NCBI GenBank assembly: GCA_958352855.1
Contig: CATWQE010000004.1
Coordinates: forward strand, 31,091-95,090
Direction: 5' to 3'
DNA: 64,000 bases
From: an uncultured Bacillota bacterium
Lineage (GTDB): Bacteria; Bacillota; Clostridia; Lachnospirales; Lachnospiraceae
Of this stretch, positions 1 through 8,043 are shown one piece after another. The position numbers and the translations under genes were made by a program. The stretch's first letter is position 1; each line of letters opens with the position of its first letter. The notes below the pieces were generated by a model. That model was given only the letters and a program-made list of their open reading frames with translations. It was not told the DNA's origin and did not search any database.

Positions 1-371
1 ACCTGTTCTCTTTTCTTAGCAGCAGCCTGCTCCTGAAGAATTTCTTTAGCAGAGAGTAGCAGACGGTTTTCCTGTTCGTCAACCTCCATGACACGAACCA
101 TAAGAGTTTTCTTTAAATAATCTTCTGGATTTTCTACATAATTTAAAGCCAGTCTGGAAACTGGAATAAAAGCCCGGATGCCTTCCACATAAGCGATTAC
201 ACCGCCTTTTACAATGCCCTCTACGGTGACTTCAAATTCTGTCTTGTCTTCCTTCATCTGCTCCAATTTGTCCCACACAAGCATGTCATCATCCCGGAAA
301 TTTGAGAAGGACGCGTTGATTTCATCTGCGTAGTCATCCATAGTTTCCTGTTTTTTCATTTCATCTGTCAT
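1..371 (-). CDS. S1 RNA-binding domain protein (3' part outside window)
   Basis: The first 123 residues of a reverse-strand gene that runs off the left edge. After a short acidic N-terminus, residues about 45-115 form an S1-type OB-fold: EGIVKGGVIAYVEGIRAFIP, then SRLA, and the closing strand NRLLLSAKE. This is the pattern of ribosomal protein S1 and of the S1-like proteins of Firmicutes, which bind single-stranded RNA. The ATG at 371 is preceded by GGGAGG at a good distance. Whether it is full S1 (several repeats), an IspH-S1 fusion piece or a single-domain protein cannot be judged because the C-terminus is missing. It is transcribed divergently from the pyrophosphatase gene. Confidence 0.85.
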   Translation of the reverse strand, partial: MTDEMKKQETMDDYADEINASFSNFRDDDMLVWDKLEQMKEDKTEFEVTVEGIVKGGVIAYVEGIRAFIPVSRLALNYVENPEDYLKKTLMVRVMEVDEQENRLLLSAKEILQEQAAAKKREQ

Positions 372-415
372 GATGTTACCTCCCAAGTTAAAATTCGATT
401 TCAAATCGTGCAATC

Positions 416-459
416 ATTATAACATAATTGCCATAAATTTAGAAGTATGTTACTATAAT
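416..459. promoter_or_regulatory. Divergent -10 elements between S1-like gene and pyrophosphatase gene
   Basis: A TATAAT lies on the + strand at 454-459, about 35 bases before the pyrophosphatase start, and ATTATA (TATAAT on the - strand) lies at 416-421 before the S1-like gene. Neither has a clean -35 box at 17 bases, so these are assigned on -10 quality and position only. Confidence 0.45.
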
Positions 460-494
460 GGCAAAATACCTTAAAAAACAGAGAGGAAGGAAGA

Positions 495-2150
495 ATGGCG
501 AAGCAGGGGAAGATTTATATTATAGGGCACAAAAACCCAGACACAGATTCCATATGTTCTGCGATTGCATATGCAGATATTAAAAACCGGCTGAACTCAG
601 GGAAAAAATATGCAGCGAAAAGAGCCGGACAGATTAACGAAGAGACAGAATATGTTTTAAAACGTTTTGGTGTGGAAGCGCCGGGATATCTTTCGGATGT
701 GGGAACACAGGTAAAGGATATGGAAATCAGGGAGACGCCGGGAGTTCCAAACAATATTTCCATTAAAGACGCCTGGGCTATTATGAAAAAAAGCAGCGCT
801 GTAACCCTTCCCATCACAAAAGAGGACGGACAGTTAGAGGGATTGATTACCACAGGAGACATTGCAAATTCTTACATGGACGCCCATGATAATTACTTTT
901 TGTCCAATGCAAGAACCCAGTACAGAAGCATTGCCAATACAGTGGAGGGGACAGTTGTGACAGGGAATCCTCATGGCTACTTTATTCGTGGAAAAGTAGT
1001 CATAGGCGCGGCCCATCCAAATAAACTGGGAGAGTTTCTGGAAGAGGAAGACCTGGTGATTCTGGGAGACCGCTATGAGGATCATTTATGTGCCATTGAA
1101 CAAAATGTAAGCTGTATGATTGTATGCAACAATGCAGAGGTATCTCACGATATTGTAGAGGCGGCAGAGCGCAATCAGTGTGTGGTTATCCGGTCTTCTC
1201 TGGATACGTTTACCGTTGCAAGGCTGATTAATCAGAGTATTCCTGTAAAACACATTATGAAAAAGGAAAACCTGATTACCTTCCAGACCGATGATTTTAC
1301 GGATAACATTAAAGATATTATGGTAAAAACCCGTCACAGAGCCTTTCCGGTGGTAAATAAGCATGGGAAATACATAGGAACTGTGTCCAGACGAAATTTG
1401 TTGGGAATGAAGAAAAAACAGTTGATTCTGGTAGACCATAACGAAAAAACCCAGGCTGTAGACAATATTGATGCGGCAGAGATTCTGGAGATTATTGACC
1501 ATCACAGATTAGGTTCTCTGGAGACCCTGCAGCCCATTATGTTCCGAAATCAGCCTGTTGGCTGCACAGCCACCATTATGTATCAGATGTATACAGAAAA
1601 AGCCCTGGAAATCAGTCCGGCTATTGCAGGACTTTTGTGTTCTGCCATTATTTCCGATACCCTGATGTTCCGTTCGCCAACCTGTACCTCGGCAGATAAA
1701 ATGGCAGCAGGAGCTCTTGCGCTCATTGCGGGAATTAATATTGAGGAACATGCAAAGGAAATGTTTACTGCCGGAAGCAACTTAAGAGGAAAGACAGCGG
1801 AAGTTATTTTCTATCAGGATTTCAAACGTTTTACAGCAGATACTGTGAACTTTGGAGTGGGACAGATTAGTTCCATGAATGCAGAAGAGCTGGAAGATTT
1901 GAAACAGAGACTGATTCCTTTTATGCAGCATGAATGTGGAAAGAATGGAATTTCTATGGTATTTTTCATGCTGACCAATATTCTGGAAGAATGTTCAGAA
2001 ATTATTTGTTACGGAGAAGGCAGCGGACGTCTGGTAGAGGAGGCTTTTGAAGTAAAAGAAGCGCAGGGCGGCTATATCCTTCCGGGAGTAGTCTCCAGAA
2101 AGAAACAGTTGATTCCGGCTTTTATCGGGACTTTGCAGCAGAATAATTAA
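495..2150 (+). CDS. ppaC: Manganese-dependent inorganic pyrophosphatase with CBS-DRTGG insert
   Basis: A 551-residue DHH-family (family II) pyrophosphatase that hydrolyses PPi in the cytoplasm. Visible motifs are the N-terminal metal site HKNPDTDS, a second metal Asp in LVDHNEK, the DHH signature in IIDHHRLGS and the C-terminal SRKKQ substrate motif. Between the first and second motifs lies an insert of roughly 240 residues made of two CBS halves (GLITTGD and IGTVSRRN) around a DRTGG-like domain. That explains why it is much longer than the usual 310 residues and matches the nucleotide-regulated CBS-PPases of clostridia, where AMP/ADP inhibit and diadenosine polyphosphates activate (family knowledge). 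The ATG at 495 follows AGAGGAAGG. All expected catalytic motifs are present. Confidence 0.93.
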   Translation: MAKQGKIYIIGHKNPDTDSICSAIAYADIKNRLNSGKKYAAKRAGQINEETEYVLKRFGVEAPGYLSDVGTQVKDMEIRETPGVPNNISIKDAWAIMKKSSAVTLPITKEDGQLEGLITTGDIANSYMDAHDNYFLSNARTQYRSIANTVEGTVVTGNPHGYFIRGKVVIGAAHPNKLGEFLEEEDLVILGDRYEDHLCAIEQNVSCMIVCNNAEVSHDIVEAAERNQCVVIRSSLDTFTVARLINQSIPVKHIMKKENLITFQTDDFTDNIKDIMVKTRHRAFPVVNKHGKYIGTVSRRNLLGMKKKQLILVDHNEKTQAVDNIDAAEILEIIDHHRLGSLETLQPIMFRNQPVGCTATIMYQMYTEKALEISPAIAGLLCSAIISDTLMFRSPTCTSADKMAAGALALIAGINIEEHAKEMFTAGSNLRGKTAEVIFYQDFKRFTADTVNFGVGQISSMNAEELEDLKQRLIPFMQHECGKNGISMVFFMLTNILEECSEIICYGEGSGRLVEEAFEVKEAQGGYILPGVVSRKKQLIPAFIGTLQQNN

Positions 2151-2171
2151 AGATGGAAATGAGGTTGTATT

Positions 2172-2765
2172 ATGCCAAAAATAGAATGGAAACCAGGAAA
2201 TATGCTATATCCCCTGCCGGTTGTCATGGTAAGCGTGGCAGATGAGGAGGGGCACGATAATATTATTACAGTGGCATGGGCAGGAACTGTGTGTACCAAC
2301 CCTCCTATGGTGTCTATTTCTGTGCGCCCGGAACGGTATTCATACAAAATGCTTATGGAAACCAGAGAATTTGTCATTAATCTCACAACAGAAAAGCTGG
2401 CTTATGCTACAGACTACTGTGGCGTGAAATCAGGCAGAGATGTAGATAAATTTAAAGCGGCACGCCTTACCAGACAGCCCGCGTCCCATGTGGGAGCGCC
2501 TATGATTAAGGAATCCCCGGTGTCTATTGAATGCAGGGTGCGGGAAGTCCAGGAATATGGAAGTCACAGCGTGTTCACAGCAGATGTACTGGCAGTGCAT
2601 GTGGATGATAAATACATGGATGAAAAGGGCAAATTTGATTTAGCGCTGGCAAATCCTATTGTATACTCTCATGGAGAGTATTACGGACTTGGGAAAAAGC
2701 TGGGAACCTTTGGATATAGTATTAAGAAAAAAAGACAGAAAAAGCAGAGGAAAACAGAGAAATGA
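2172..2765 (+). CDS. Flavin reductase family protein (FMN-binding split barrel)
   Basis: 197 residues. The N-terminus PLPVVMVSVADEEGHDNIIT, then TNPPMVSISVRPERYS and the FVINL strand, is the FMN-binding split-barrel pattern of flavin reductase-like proteins; such proteins reduce flavin with NAD(P)H or simply bind FMN. The substrate is unknown. The C-terminus ends in a strongly basic tail (KKKRQKKQRK) that may contact nucleic acid or just be disordered. It starts 21 bases after ppaC and overlaps the next gene by four bases (ATGA), so the three genes are probably one operon. Confidence 0.85.
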   Translation: MPKIEWKPGNMLYPLPVVMVSVADEEGHDNIITVAWAGTVCTNPPMVSISVRPERYSYKMLMETREFVINLTTEKLAYATDYCGVKSGRDVDKFKAARLTRQPASHVGAPMIKESPVSIECRVREVQEYGSHSVFTADVLAVHVDDKYMDEKGKFDLALANPIVYSHGEYYGLGKKLGTFGYSIKKKRQKKQRKTEK

Positions 2766-3265
2766 AAAAAGATAATCTGGTACTGATTGGAATGCCCGGA
2801 GTTGGAAAAAGTACAGTTGGAGTCATTCTTGCCAAGGTGCTTGGCTATGAGTTTTTGGATTCTGATTTGCTGATTCAAAAAGAAGAGAATGCGCTTTTGC
2901 GGGAAATTATTGAAAAAGAGGGACTGGATGGTTTCCTGGAAATTGAAAACAGAGTCAATGCTTCTATAGAAACCACGAAAGGGGTTATTGCCACTGGGGG
3001 AAGTGTGGTATATTGCCAGGAAGCCATGGAGCATTTAAAGGAAATTGGAACAGTTATTTACTTAAAATTAGACTATAGTATTTTGCAGAGAAGATTGGGA
3101 AATCTAAAAGGAAGAGGGGTTGTTCTGCGGGAAGGACAGACTTTAAAGGGGCTTTATAATGAGAGAACCCCATTGTATGAAAAGTATGCCGATATCGTAA
3201 TTGATGAGAAAAAGTTGAATGTAGAACAGACTTTACAGAAAATTCTGGAAGAGTTGGAAAAATAA
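2762..3265 (+). CDS. Shikimate kinase-like P-loop kinase with substituted substrate residue
   Basis: 167 residues, normal length for shikimate kinase (AroK, step five of the chorismate pathway). Walker A is GMPGVGKST (residues 10-18), the shikimate-binding Asp is present in LDSDLL (Asp35) and the lid with a following Arg is in NERTPLYEKYAD. Two positions deviate. The family FR..E motif reads FLEIE (58-62), which puts Leu in place of the Arg that grips the shikimate carboxylate. The GGG loop reads GGS (79-81). It may therefore be a weak shikimate kinase or act on another hydroxylated acid. Start and stop overlap with the flavin reductase gene suggest coupled translation. No other aromatic-pathway gene is nearby. 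Confidence 0.75.
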   Translation: MKKDNLVLIGMPGVGKSTVGVILAKVLGYEFLDSDLLIQKEENALLREIIEKEGLDGFLEIENRVNASIETTKGVIATGGSVVYCQEAMEHLKEIGTVIYLKLDYSILQRRLGNLKGRGVVLREGQTLKGLYNERTPLYEKYADIVIDEKKLNVEQTLQKILEELEK

Positions 3266-3318
3266 TAGAGAATAGAACAGGCAAAAAGGGCTCAATTACA
3301 GGAATATGTTAATTTTTA

Positions 3319-3345
3319 TTTACAAATGGTGGTATCTGTTATAAT
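3319..3345 (+). promoter_or_regulatory. Probable murA promoter
   Basis: TTTACA at 3319-3324 and TATAAT at 3340-3345 with a 15-base spacer; an overlapping TATAAT starts five bases later. It would start transcription near 3352 and give murA an untranslated leader of about 178 bases. Confidence 0.5.
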
Positions 3346-3376
3346 ATAATAGTTAAGCCATAAAATAAAATAGAAA

Positions 3377-3486
3377 GGGAGTTTTTGTGCCATAAGCACC
3401 GAACTTCCTGAATTACATGTACAGATAATGATTCGAGTATGGCTTTTATGAGACGAGAAACCCTGCAAAGCGGCAGGAATACCATA
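3377..3486 (+). other. Structured leader RNA candidate upstream of murA
   Basis: Two separate foldable elements lie in the murA leader. Hairpin 1 pairs GGGAGUU (3377-3383) with AACUUCC (3402-3408) and carries an inner GUGC/GCAC stem (3387-3390 with 3396-3399). Element 2 closes UAUGG (3438-3442) with CCAUA (3482-3486) around a CCUGC/GCAGG hairpin (3462-3466 with 3473-3477) and a purine-rich strand GAGACGAGAAA. I do not recognise it as a known riboswitch class. There is no U-run terminator, so any regulation would act on translation or RNA stability. Confidence 0.45.
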
Positions 3487-3529
3487 AATTGAGACAGACT
3501 AAAAGGTCTAATAATTAAGAGGTGTGTAT

Positions 3530-4822
3530 ATGGAACAGTATGTTATCAAAGGCGGGAATCCGTTAGTTGGAGAAGTAGAGATTGGCGGAGCAAAGAACGC
3601 AGCCCTTGCCATATTGGCAGCAGCAATTATGACAGATGAAACGGTACACATTGAGAACTTACCGGATGTAAGGGATATTAATGTTCTGTTAGAAGCAATT
3701 AAGGAAATCGGCGCAGTTGTGGAACGCATCAGCCCTACAGAAGTAAAAATTGTTGGCTCCACCATTGGAAATATCAGCGTGGAATATGAATATATCAAAA
3801 AGATTCGAGCTTCCTACTATCTTCTGGGAGCGCTTCTGGGAAAATATAAAAATGCGGAGGTTCCCCTTCCAGGTGGCTGTAATATCGGAAGCCGCCCTAT
3901 TGATCAGCATTTAAAAGGCTTTAGAGCTCTGGGAGCATCTGTGGATATTATCCATGGCGCAGTTGTGGCAAAAGCAGACCAGTTGCTTGGCAAGCATATT
4001 TTCCTGGATATGGTATCAGTAGGAGCTACCATTAATATTATGATGGCAGCAGCCATGGCTCAGGGAAATACCACCATTGAAAATGCGGCAAGAGAGCCCC
4101 ATGTAGTAGATGTGGCGAATTTCCTCAACAGTATGGGCGCTAATATTAAAGGCGCAGGTACGGATGTTATCCGTATTCGTGGAGTGGAAAAGCTTCATGG
4201 TACAAGCTATTCTATTATTCCGGACCAGATTGAGGCAGGAACATTTATGTGTGCTGCCGCTGCAACCATGGGAGACATTATGGTGAAAAATGTAATTCCC
4301 AAGCATCTGGAGGCAACCACTGCGAAATTAGAAGAGATTGGATGCCAGGTGGAAGAGTTTGATGATGCAGTACGTGTAGTAGCAAATAAACGCCTGAAAC
4401 GCACAAATGTGAAAACCATGCCTTATCCGGGCTATCCTACGGATATGCAGCCCCAGTTTTCTGTGGCATTGACTTTGGCAGAGGGGACAAGCATTGTGAC
4501 AGAGAGCATTTTTGAGAACCGCTTTAAATATGCCGCAGAGCTGGCAAGAATGGGAGCAAATATTAAGGTGGAAGGAAACACTGCGATTATTGACGGTGTT
4601 CCGAAGCTTACAGGTGCAAGAGTATGTGCTCCTGACTTGCGCGCAGGCGCAGCCCTGGTTATTGCAGGTCTTGCTTCTGAGGGCATTACCATTGTGGATG
4701 ATATTGTATATATCCAGAGAGGTTATGAGCGTTTTGAAGAAAAGCTGAGAAGCCTGGGCGCAGAGATTGAAAAAGTTTCCAGTGAAAAGGAAATCAAGAA
4801 ATTCCAGTTGCGGGTGGGATAA
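3530..4822 (+). CDS. murA: UDP-N-acetylglucosamine 1-carboxyvinyltransferase
   Basis: 430 residues. It catalyses the first committed step of peptidoglycan synthesis, transferring enolpyruvate from PEP to UDP-GlcNAc in the cytosol. The N-terminal KGGNPLVGEVEIGGAKNAAL loop binds substrate, and the active-site cysteine (the fosfomycin target) is Cys117 in PLPGGCNIGSRP; the C-terminal half repeats the EPSP-synthase fold. A GTG at 3524 is in frame but sits one base after AAGAGG, whereas the ATG at 3530 has seven bases of spacing, so the ATG is preferred. It stands alone behind a long structured leader and is followed by the metK riboswitch region. Confidence 0.96.
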   Translation: MEQYVIKGGNPLVGEVEIGGAKNAALAILAAAIMTDETVHIENLPDVRDINVLLEAIKEIGAVVERISPTEVKIVGSTIGNISVEYEYIKKIRASYYLLGALLGKYKNAEVPLPGGCNIGSRPIDQHLKGFRALGASVDIIHGAVVAKADQLLGKHIFLDMVSVGATINIMMAAAMAQGNTTIENAAREPHVVDVANFLNSMGANIKGAGTDVIRIRGVEKLHGTSYSIIPDQIEAGTFMCAAAATMGDIMVKNVIPKHLEATTAKLEEIGCQVEEFDDAVRVVANKRLKRTNVKTMPYPGYPTDMQPQFSVALTLAEGTSIVTESIFENRFKYAAELARMGANIKVEGNTAIIDGVPKLTGARVCAPDLRAGAALVIAGLASEGITIVDDIVYIQRGYERFEEKLRSLGAEIEKVSSEKEIKKFQLRVG

Positions 4823-4829
4823 AAAAGGC

Positions 4830-4858
4830 TTGACGAACCGGAAAAAACCTTGTATTGT
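4830..4858 (+). promoter_or_regulatory. metK promoter
   Basis: TTGACG (4830-4835), 17-base spacer, TATTGT (4853-4858), placed directly before the SAM riboswitch. It begins just after the murA stop codon. Confidence 0.65.
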
Positions 4859-4888
4859 AATAAACGAAAACAGAAAACAATTTATATT

Positions 4889-4991
4889 TTCTCTTATTCA
4901 GAGTGATGGAGTTACATAGGAACTGTGAAGTCACGGCAACCCCGCCATGCGGAAGGTGCCAACCTGAGCGAGTAGTCGAACAATAAGAGGA
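4889..4991 (+). promoter_or_regulatory. SAM-I (S-box) riboswitch
   Basis: P1 pairs CUCUUAUU (4891-4898) with AAUAAGAG (4982-4989). Inside are the class hallmarks in order: CAGAGUGAUGGAG, then GAAGUCACGGCAACC, then GGUGCCAACCUGAGCG. The aptamer binds S-adenosylmethionine, and the ligand-bound state normally frees a downstream terminator. The context fits, since a terminator and then metK, which makes SAM, follow directly. Confidence 0.96.
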
Positions 4992-5009
4992 TTCATTTTA
5001 GAACGATAT

Positions 5010-5036
5010 GGGTCCGCTTAGCGCGGGCTCTTTTTT
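5010..5036 (+). terminator. Riboswitch expression-platform terminator
   Basis: GGGUCCGC (5010-5017) pairs with GCGGGCUC (5023-5030) over a short loop and is followed by six U residues. It sits between the SAM-I aptamer and metK, as expected for SAM-induced transcription termination. Confidence 0.9.
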
Positions 5037-5086
5037 GGTGATTAAACCTCAAGAGAAAATATAACCTCAAAGAAAGGAAAGATACT

Positions 5087-6274
5087 ATGGAAAAAAGATT
5101 GTTTACTTCTGAATCTGTAACTGAAGGACATCCAGACAAGATGTGTGATGCCATTTCTGATGCCATCTTAGATGCGCTGATGGAAAAAGACCCAATGAGC
5201 CGCGTGGCATGTGAAACTGCTGTGACAACAGGTATGGTTATGGTTATGGGTGAAATCACAACAAAGGCATATGTAGATATCCCTAAAATTGTAAGAGATA
5301 CCGTAAGAGAAATCGGCTACACCAGAGCAAAATATGGCTTTGATGCAGATACCTGCGGCGTTATCACTACCATTGACGAACAGTCCACAGATATTGCCAT
5401 GGGCGTTGATAAAGCTCTGGAAGCAAAAGAAAACAAAATGTCAGAAGAAGAACTGGATGCTATTGGAGCTGGTGACCAGGGTATGATGTTTGGCTTTGCT
5501 TCTGATGAAACAGAAGAATATATGCCATATCCTATTGCACTGGCACACAAGCTGGCGCTTCAGCTTACCAAGGTGCGTAAAGACGGAACACTGACCTACT
5601 TAAGACCAGATGGAAAATCCCAGGTTACTGTAGAGTATGATGAAAATGACAAACCAGTACGTTTAGATGCAGTGGTGTTGTCCACACAGCATGACCCGGA
5701 TGTGACACAGGAACAGATTCATGCGGATATTAAGAAATATGTATTTGATCCGGTTCTGCCTGCTGAAATGGTAGATGAAAATACAAAATTTTTCATCAAT
5801 CCTACAGGACGTTTTGTAATCGGCGGACCTCATGGGGACAGCGGTCTTACAGGACGTAAAATTATTGTAGACACTTATGGCGGATATGCGCGTCATGGCG
5901 GCGGCGCTTTCTCAGGAAAAGACTGTACCAAGGTAGACCGTTCTGCAGCTTATGCAGCACGTTATGTAGCAAAAAATATTGTGGCAGCAGGTCTGGCTAA
6001 GAAATGTGAGATTCAGCTTTCTTACGCTATCGGTGTTGCTCACCCGACTTCTGTTATGGTAGATACTTTCGGAACAGGCAAGGTATCAGACACACGCCTG
6101 GTAGAAATTATTCGTGAAAACTTTGATTTAAGACCAGCCGGCATTATTAAAATGTTAGACCTGCGTCGTCCGATTTACAAACAGACAGCAGCTTACGGAC
6201 ATTTCGGAAGAAATGATTTAGACCTGCCATGGGAAAAACTGGATAAAGTAGATGTATTAAAGAAATACTTATAA
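5087..6274 (+). CDS. metK: S-adenosylmethionine synthetase
   Basis: 395 residues, the normal family length. It makes SAM from methionine and ATP. Visible motifs are GHPDKMCDAISDAILDA near the N-terminus (metal and ATP site), GAGDQGMMFGFA (methionine/ATP loop) and the phosphate-binding loop GGPHGDSGLTGRK. Start ATG 5087 follows GAAAGGAAAG. The gene is monocistronic: SAM riboswitch and terminator upstream, nested-repeat terminator downstream. Expression is therefore expected to fall when SAM is abundant. Confidence 0.97.
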   Translation: MEKRLFTSESVTEGHPDKMCDAISDAILDALMEKDPMSRVACETAVTTGMVMVMGEITTKAYVDIPKIVRDTVREIGYTRAKYGFDADTCGVITTIDEQSTDIAMGVDKALEAKENKMSEEELDAIGAGDQGMMFGFASDETEEYMPYPIALAHKLALQLTKVRKDGTLTYLRPDGKSQVTVEYDENDKPVRLDAVVLSTQHDPDVTQEQIHADIKKYVFDPVLPAEMVDENTKFFINPTGRFVIGGPHGDSGLTGRKIIVDTYGGYARHGGGAFSGKDCTKVDRSAAYAARYVAKNIVAAGLAKKCEIQLSYAIGVAHPTSVMVDTFGTGKVSDTRLVEIIRENFDLRPAGIIKMLDLRRPIYKQTAAYGHFGRNDLDLPWEKLDKVDVLKKYL

Positions 6275-6284
6275 AAAATATAAG

Positions 6285-6437
6285 AAAAGAGCTAATCTAA
6301 TCATGCATCTGGAATATTGTACAGTTACAGCTCAGTCTGCGTTCACTTTGAGCCTGTAGTCTCAAAGCGTACTCGACAGATTCGCTGGAACTGTATCAAT
6401 ATTCTGGATAGCAGTTATCTAGTGGGATAGCTCTTTT
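6285..6437. terminator. Bidirectional terminator with nested repeat, copy 1
   Basis: The outer arms AAAAGAGCUA (6285-6294) and UAGCUCUUUU (6428-6437) form a terminator stem with a U-run on both strands, fitting the convergent end of metK and the ATPase gene. The loop of about 130 bases holds the repeat described separately, so the terminator is split by an insert that is itself strongly base-paired. Confidence 0.7.
6312..6404 (+). repeat. Nested palindromic repeat, copy 1 (about 93 bp)
   Basis: Closing stem GAAUAUUG/CAAUAUUC (6312-6319 with 6397-6404) continues through UACAGUU/AACUGUA to CAGC/GCUG. A short GUC/GAC stem (6335-6337 with 6375-6377) and a central hairpin CUUUGAG-N8-CUCAAAG follow. 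The core TTTGAGCCTGTAGTCTCAAA is identical to that of copy 2 at 30084-30177. It resembles a REP or MITE-type element; the family is unknown to me. Confidence 0.8.
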
Positions 6438-6442
6438 TTATT

Positions 6443-7831
6443 TTATACATGTGAGGTGTTTTTAAAGTATTCTCTGGCTTCCCGGCACATTTGTTCCAGG
6501 GTAAATACTTTCACATGACTTCCGGAGATGACTTCAAATCCACTGACAAAATCGGATTTGGAGAACAAATAATACCATTGCCGGGTGTCTGGAAAAAGGC
6601 TGGCATGCTTTCTCAAATCATGCAGGGCTTCCAGGTCAATCCACTGGTCTGTCCAGAAACAGGAGCCTAACAGGATTTCCTTTGGAGCAGAGGCGGCAAT
6701 AGAAACATATTCGGTGCGTTTTTTGGTAGGATGCTGTCCCCACCACATACCAATCTGTTCAAAATTAAAAGGCGCAGTGCCCATTTCTTTTTCCAATGCC
6801 AAAAAGTCGCGGCATACCTCCTCAAAGGCGGCCTTGAGCCAGTCCTGAAGAATCGGGCTTACAAAGCGGTGAAAGATATCTTCCCCCATACCGGCTTCAA
6901 TTTCGGATTGATAAGGATAGACGAAGGTATACCAGAAACGAAATACTCCATCTGAAATTTCATAAAGGGTACGCCGGCTGCCCTGGTCTTCGGTAACGGG
7001 GATAATCCGGTTTACCAGGTTGTGAGATGCCAGGGAGGACAGAAGACTGCTGGCTGCGCTGGGGGTAAGGCCGGTGCTATCGCAGATTTCCTGGAGTTTC
7101 CGGCCTTCACAGCCAAGAGCTGCCAGAATAGACCCCATGACAGCAGAACCGGAATAATAAGTTCTGGTAAGGGTGGGAATTCTGCGGTAAAACAGGCCAT
7201 TTTCCCTAAAAAACAGATGTAAAAGGAGCTGGTCCATACTGTCCTTTCCTGTAAATGCCTGCATATAAGAAGGATTGCCTCCGGTAATACGGTAAATAAG
7301 AAGCTGCTCCTTTAGCGTTCTGTCTGGATAAAAAGCCTGCATTTCAAAAAATGAAAATTTCGGAAGAAGCATGGTGTGGGCTTCTTTTTTTTGTTCTTTT
7401 TCGTATAAATGTCCTGGCTTGCACAGGAGAATCAAAAGATTTGCCTTAGAATCTGCTTTTTTCTCCAAAGCGTGAAGCATGGTTGGAAACCGCTTATTCT
7501 GGGAAATCAGGCAGGAAACGTCATCCAGAATCAGTACAAGAGGTTCGCTTAAAGATGCCTTTGCCAGGAGGCGGAAAATCTCTGAGAATTTTTTCGCTGT
7601 TTGAAATTGTTCATCCAGGCGGCGGGCGCATAGATTTTTAAACAAACGGAAGTTTTCTTCATAGAGTACAGGGGAGGCTTTGAAGTAAAGAACCTGTTTC
7701 TCTTTGGAAAATTCCTGAAGAAGTCTGGTTTTTCCCATTCCCGGATGGGCATACAGGGAAACAATCTGGATTCCGCCCTTTTGATATTGTTGATTTAATT
7801 GAAAGAGTAGTTTTCCTTTATCAATGAACAT
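6443..7831 (-). CDS. AAA-family ATPase with degenerate DUF234 nuclease-like C-domain
   Basis: 462 residues of the archaeal-type ATPase / DUF234 architecture. Walker A is HPGMGKTRLL near residue 30 and Walker B is VLILDD. A winged helix (LQEICDSTGLTPSAASSLLSSL) follows, then a C-terminal domain of about 120 residues. In the paralogue at 38959-40353 this last domain carries EEID and GECKW, a PD-(D/E)XK-like signature. Here the aligned residues read EYVS and GSCFW, so the acidic and Lys residues are gone. The role of the family is poorly known (ATP-driven DNA or membrane-associated regulators have been proposed). A start at 7831 gives a normal N-terminus before the P-loop. It converges on metK. 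Confidence 0.8.
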   Translation of the reverse strand: MFIDKGKLLFQLNQQYQKGGIQIVSLYAHPGMGKTRLLQEFSKEKQVLYFKASPVLYEENFRLFKNLCARRLDEQFQTAKKFSEIFRLLAKASLSEPLVLILDDVSCLISQNKRFPTMLHALEKKADSKANLLILLCKPGHLYEKEQKKEAHTMLLPKFSFFEMQAFYPDRTLKEQLLIYRITGGNPSYMQAFTGKDSMDQLLLHLFFRENGLFYRRIPTLTRTYYSGSAVMGSILAALGCEGRKLQEICDSTGLTPSAASSLLSSLASHNLVNRIIPVTEDQGSRRTLYEISDGVFRFWYTFVYPYQSEIEAGMGEDIFHRFVSPILQDWLKAAFEEVCRDFLALEKEMGTAPFNFEQIGMWWGQHPTKKRTEYVSIAASAPKEILLGSCFWTDQWIDLEALHDLRKHASLFPDTRQWYYLFSKSDFVSGFEVISGSHVKVFTLEQMCREAREYFKNTSHV

Positions 7832-7984
7832 AGTATTTCTCCTAAGTATTAGATGTTTTTGGTACTGTTTTTGATACTTACATTTTAGGTGGGGTTTGAA
7901 GGAAAGTCAAAGGATTTTGAGAAGTTTTTTATAGAAAGTTTAGATTTAGATTTTGATTTGTTTAGAGGAAAAGAGAGAAAGATA

Positions 7985-7993
7985 TGGTATAAT
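7985..7993 (+). promoter_or_regulatory. Extended -10 promoter of the two-component operon
   Basis: TGGTATAAT (7985-7993) is a perfect extended -10 (TG-N-TATAAT). The sequence 17 bases upstream does not resemble a -35 box, which is tolerated in extended -10 promoters. The start codon lies about 50 bases downstream. Confidence 0.6.
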
Positions 7994-8043
7994 AAAACAT
8001 ACGAATGATTGCACAGTAAAGAAAAGTGAAAGAGGCAGTAGCC

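Noticed and set aside
515..862. Open frame on the - strand opposite the pyrophosphatase gene
   Set aside because: It lies fully inside a well-supported gene, has no ribosome site and its protein has no recognisable motif.
3445..3461. Hammerhead-like string in the murA leader (AUGAG...GAGAAAC)
   Set aside because: The invariant CUGAUGA and GAAA core with the three required stems is not present.
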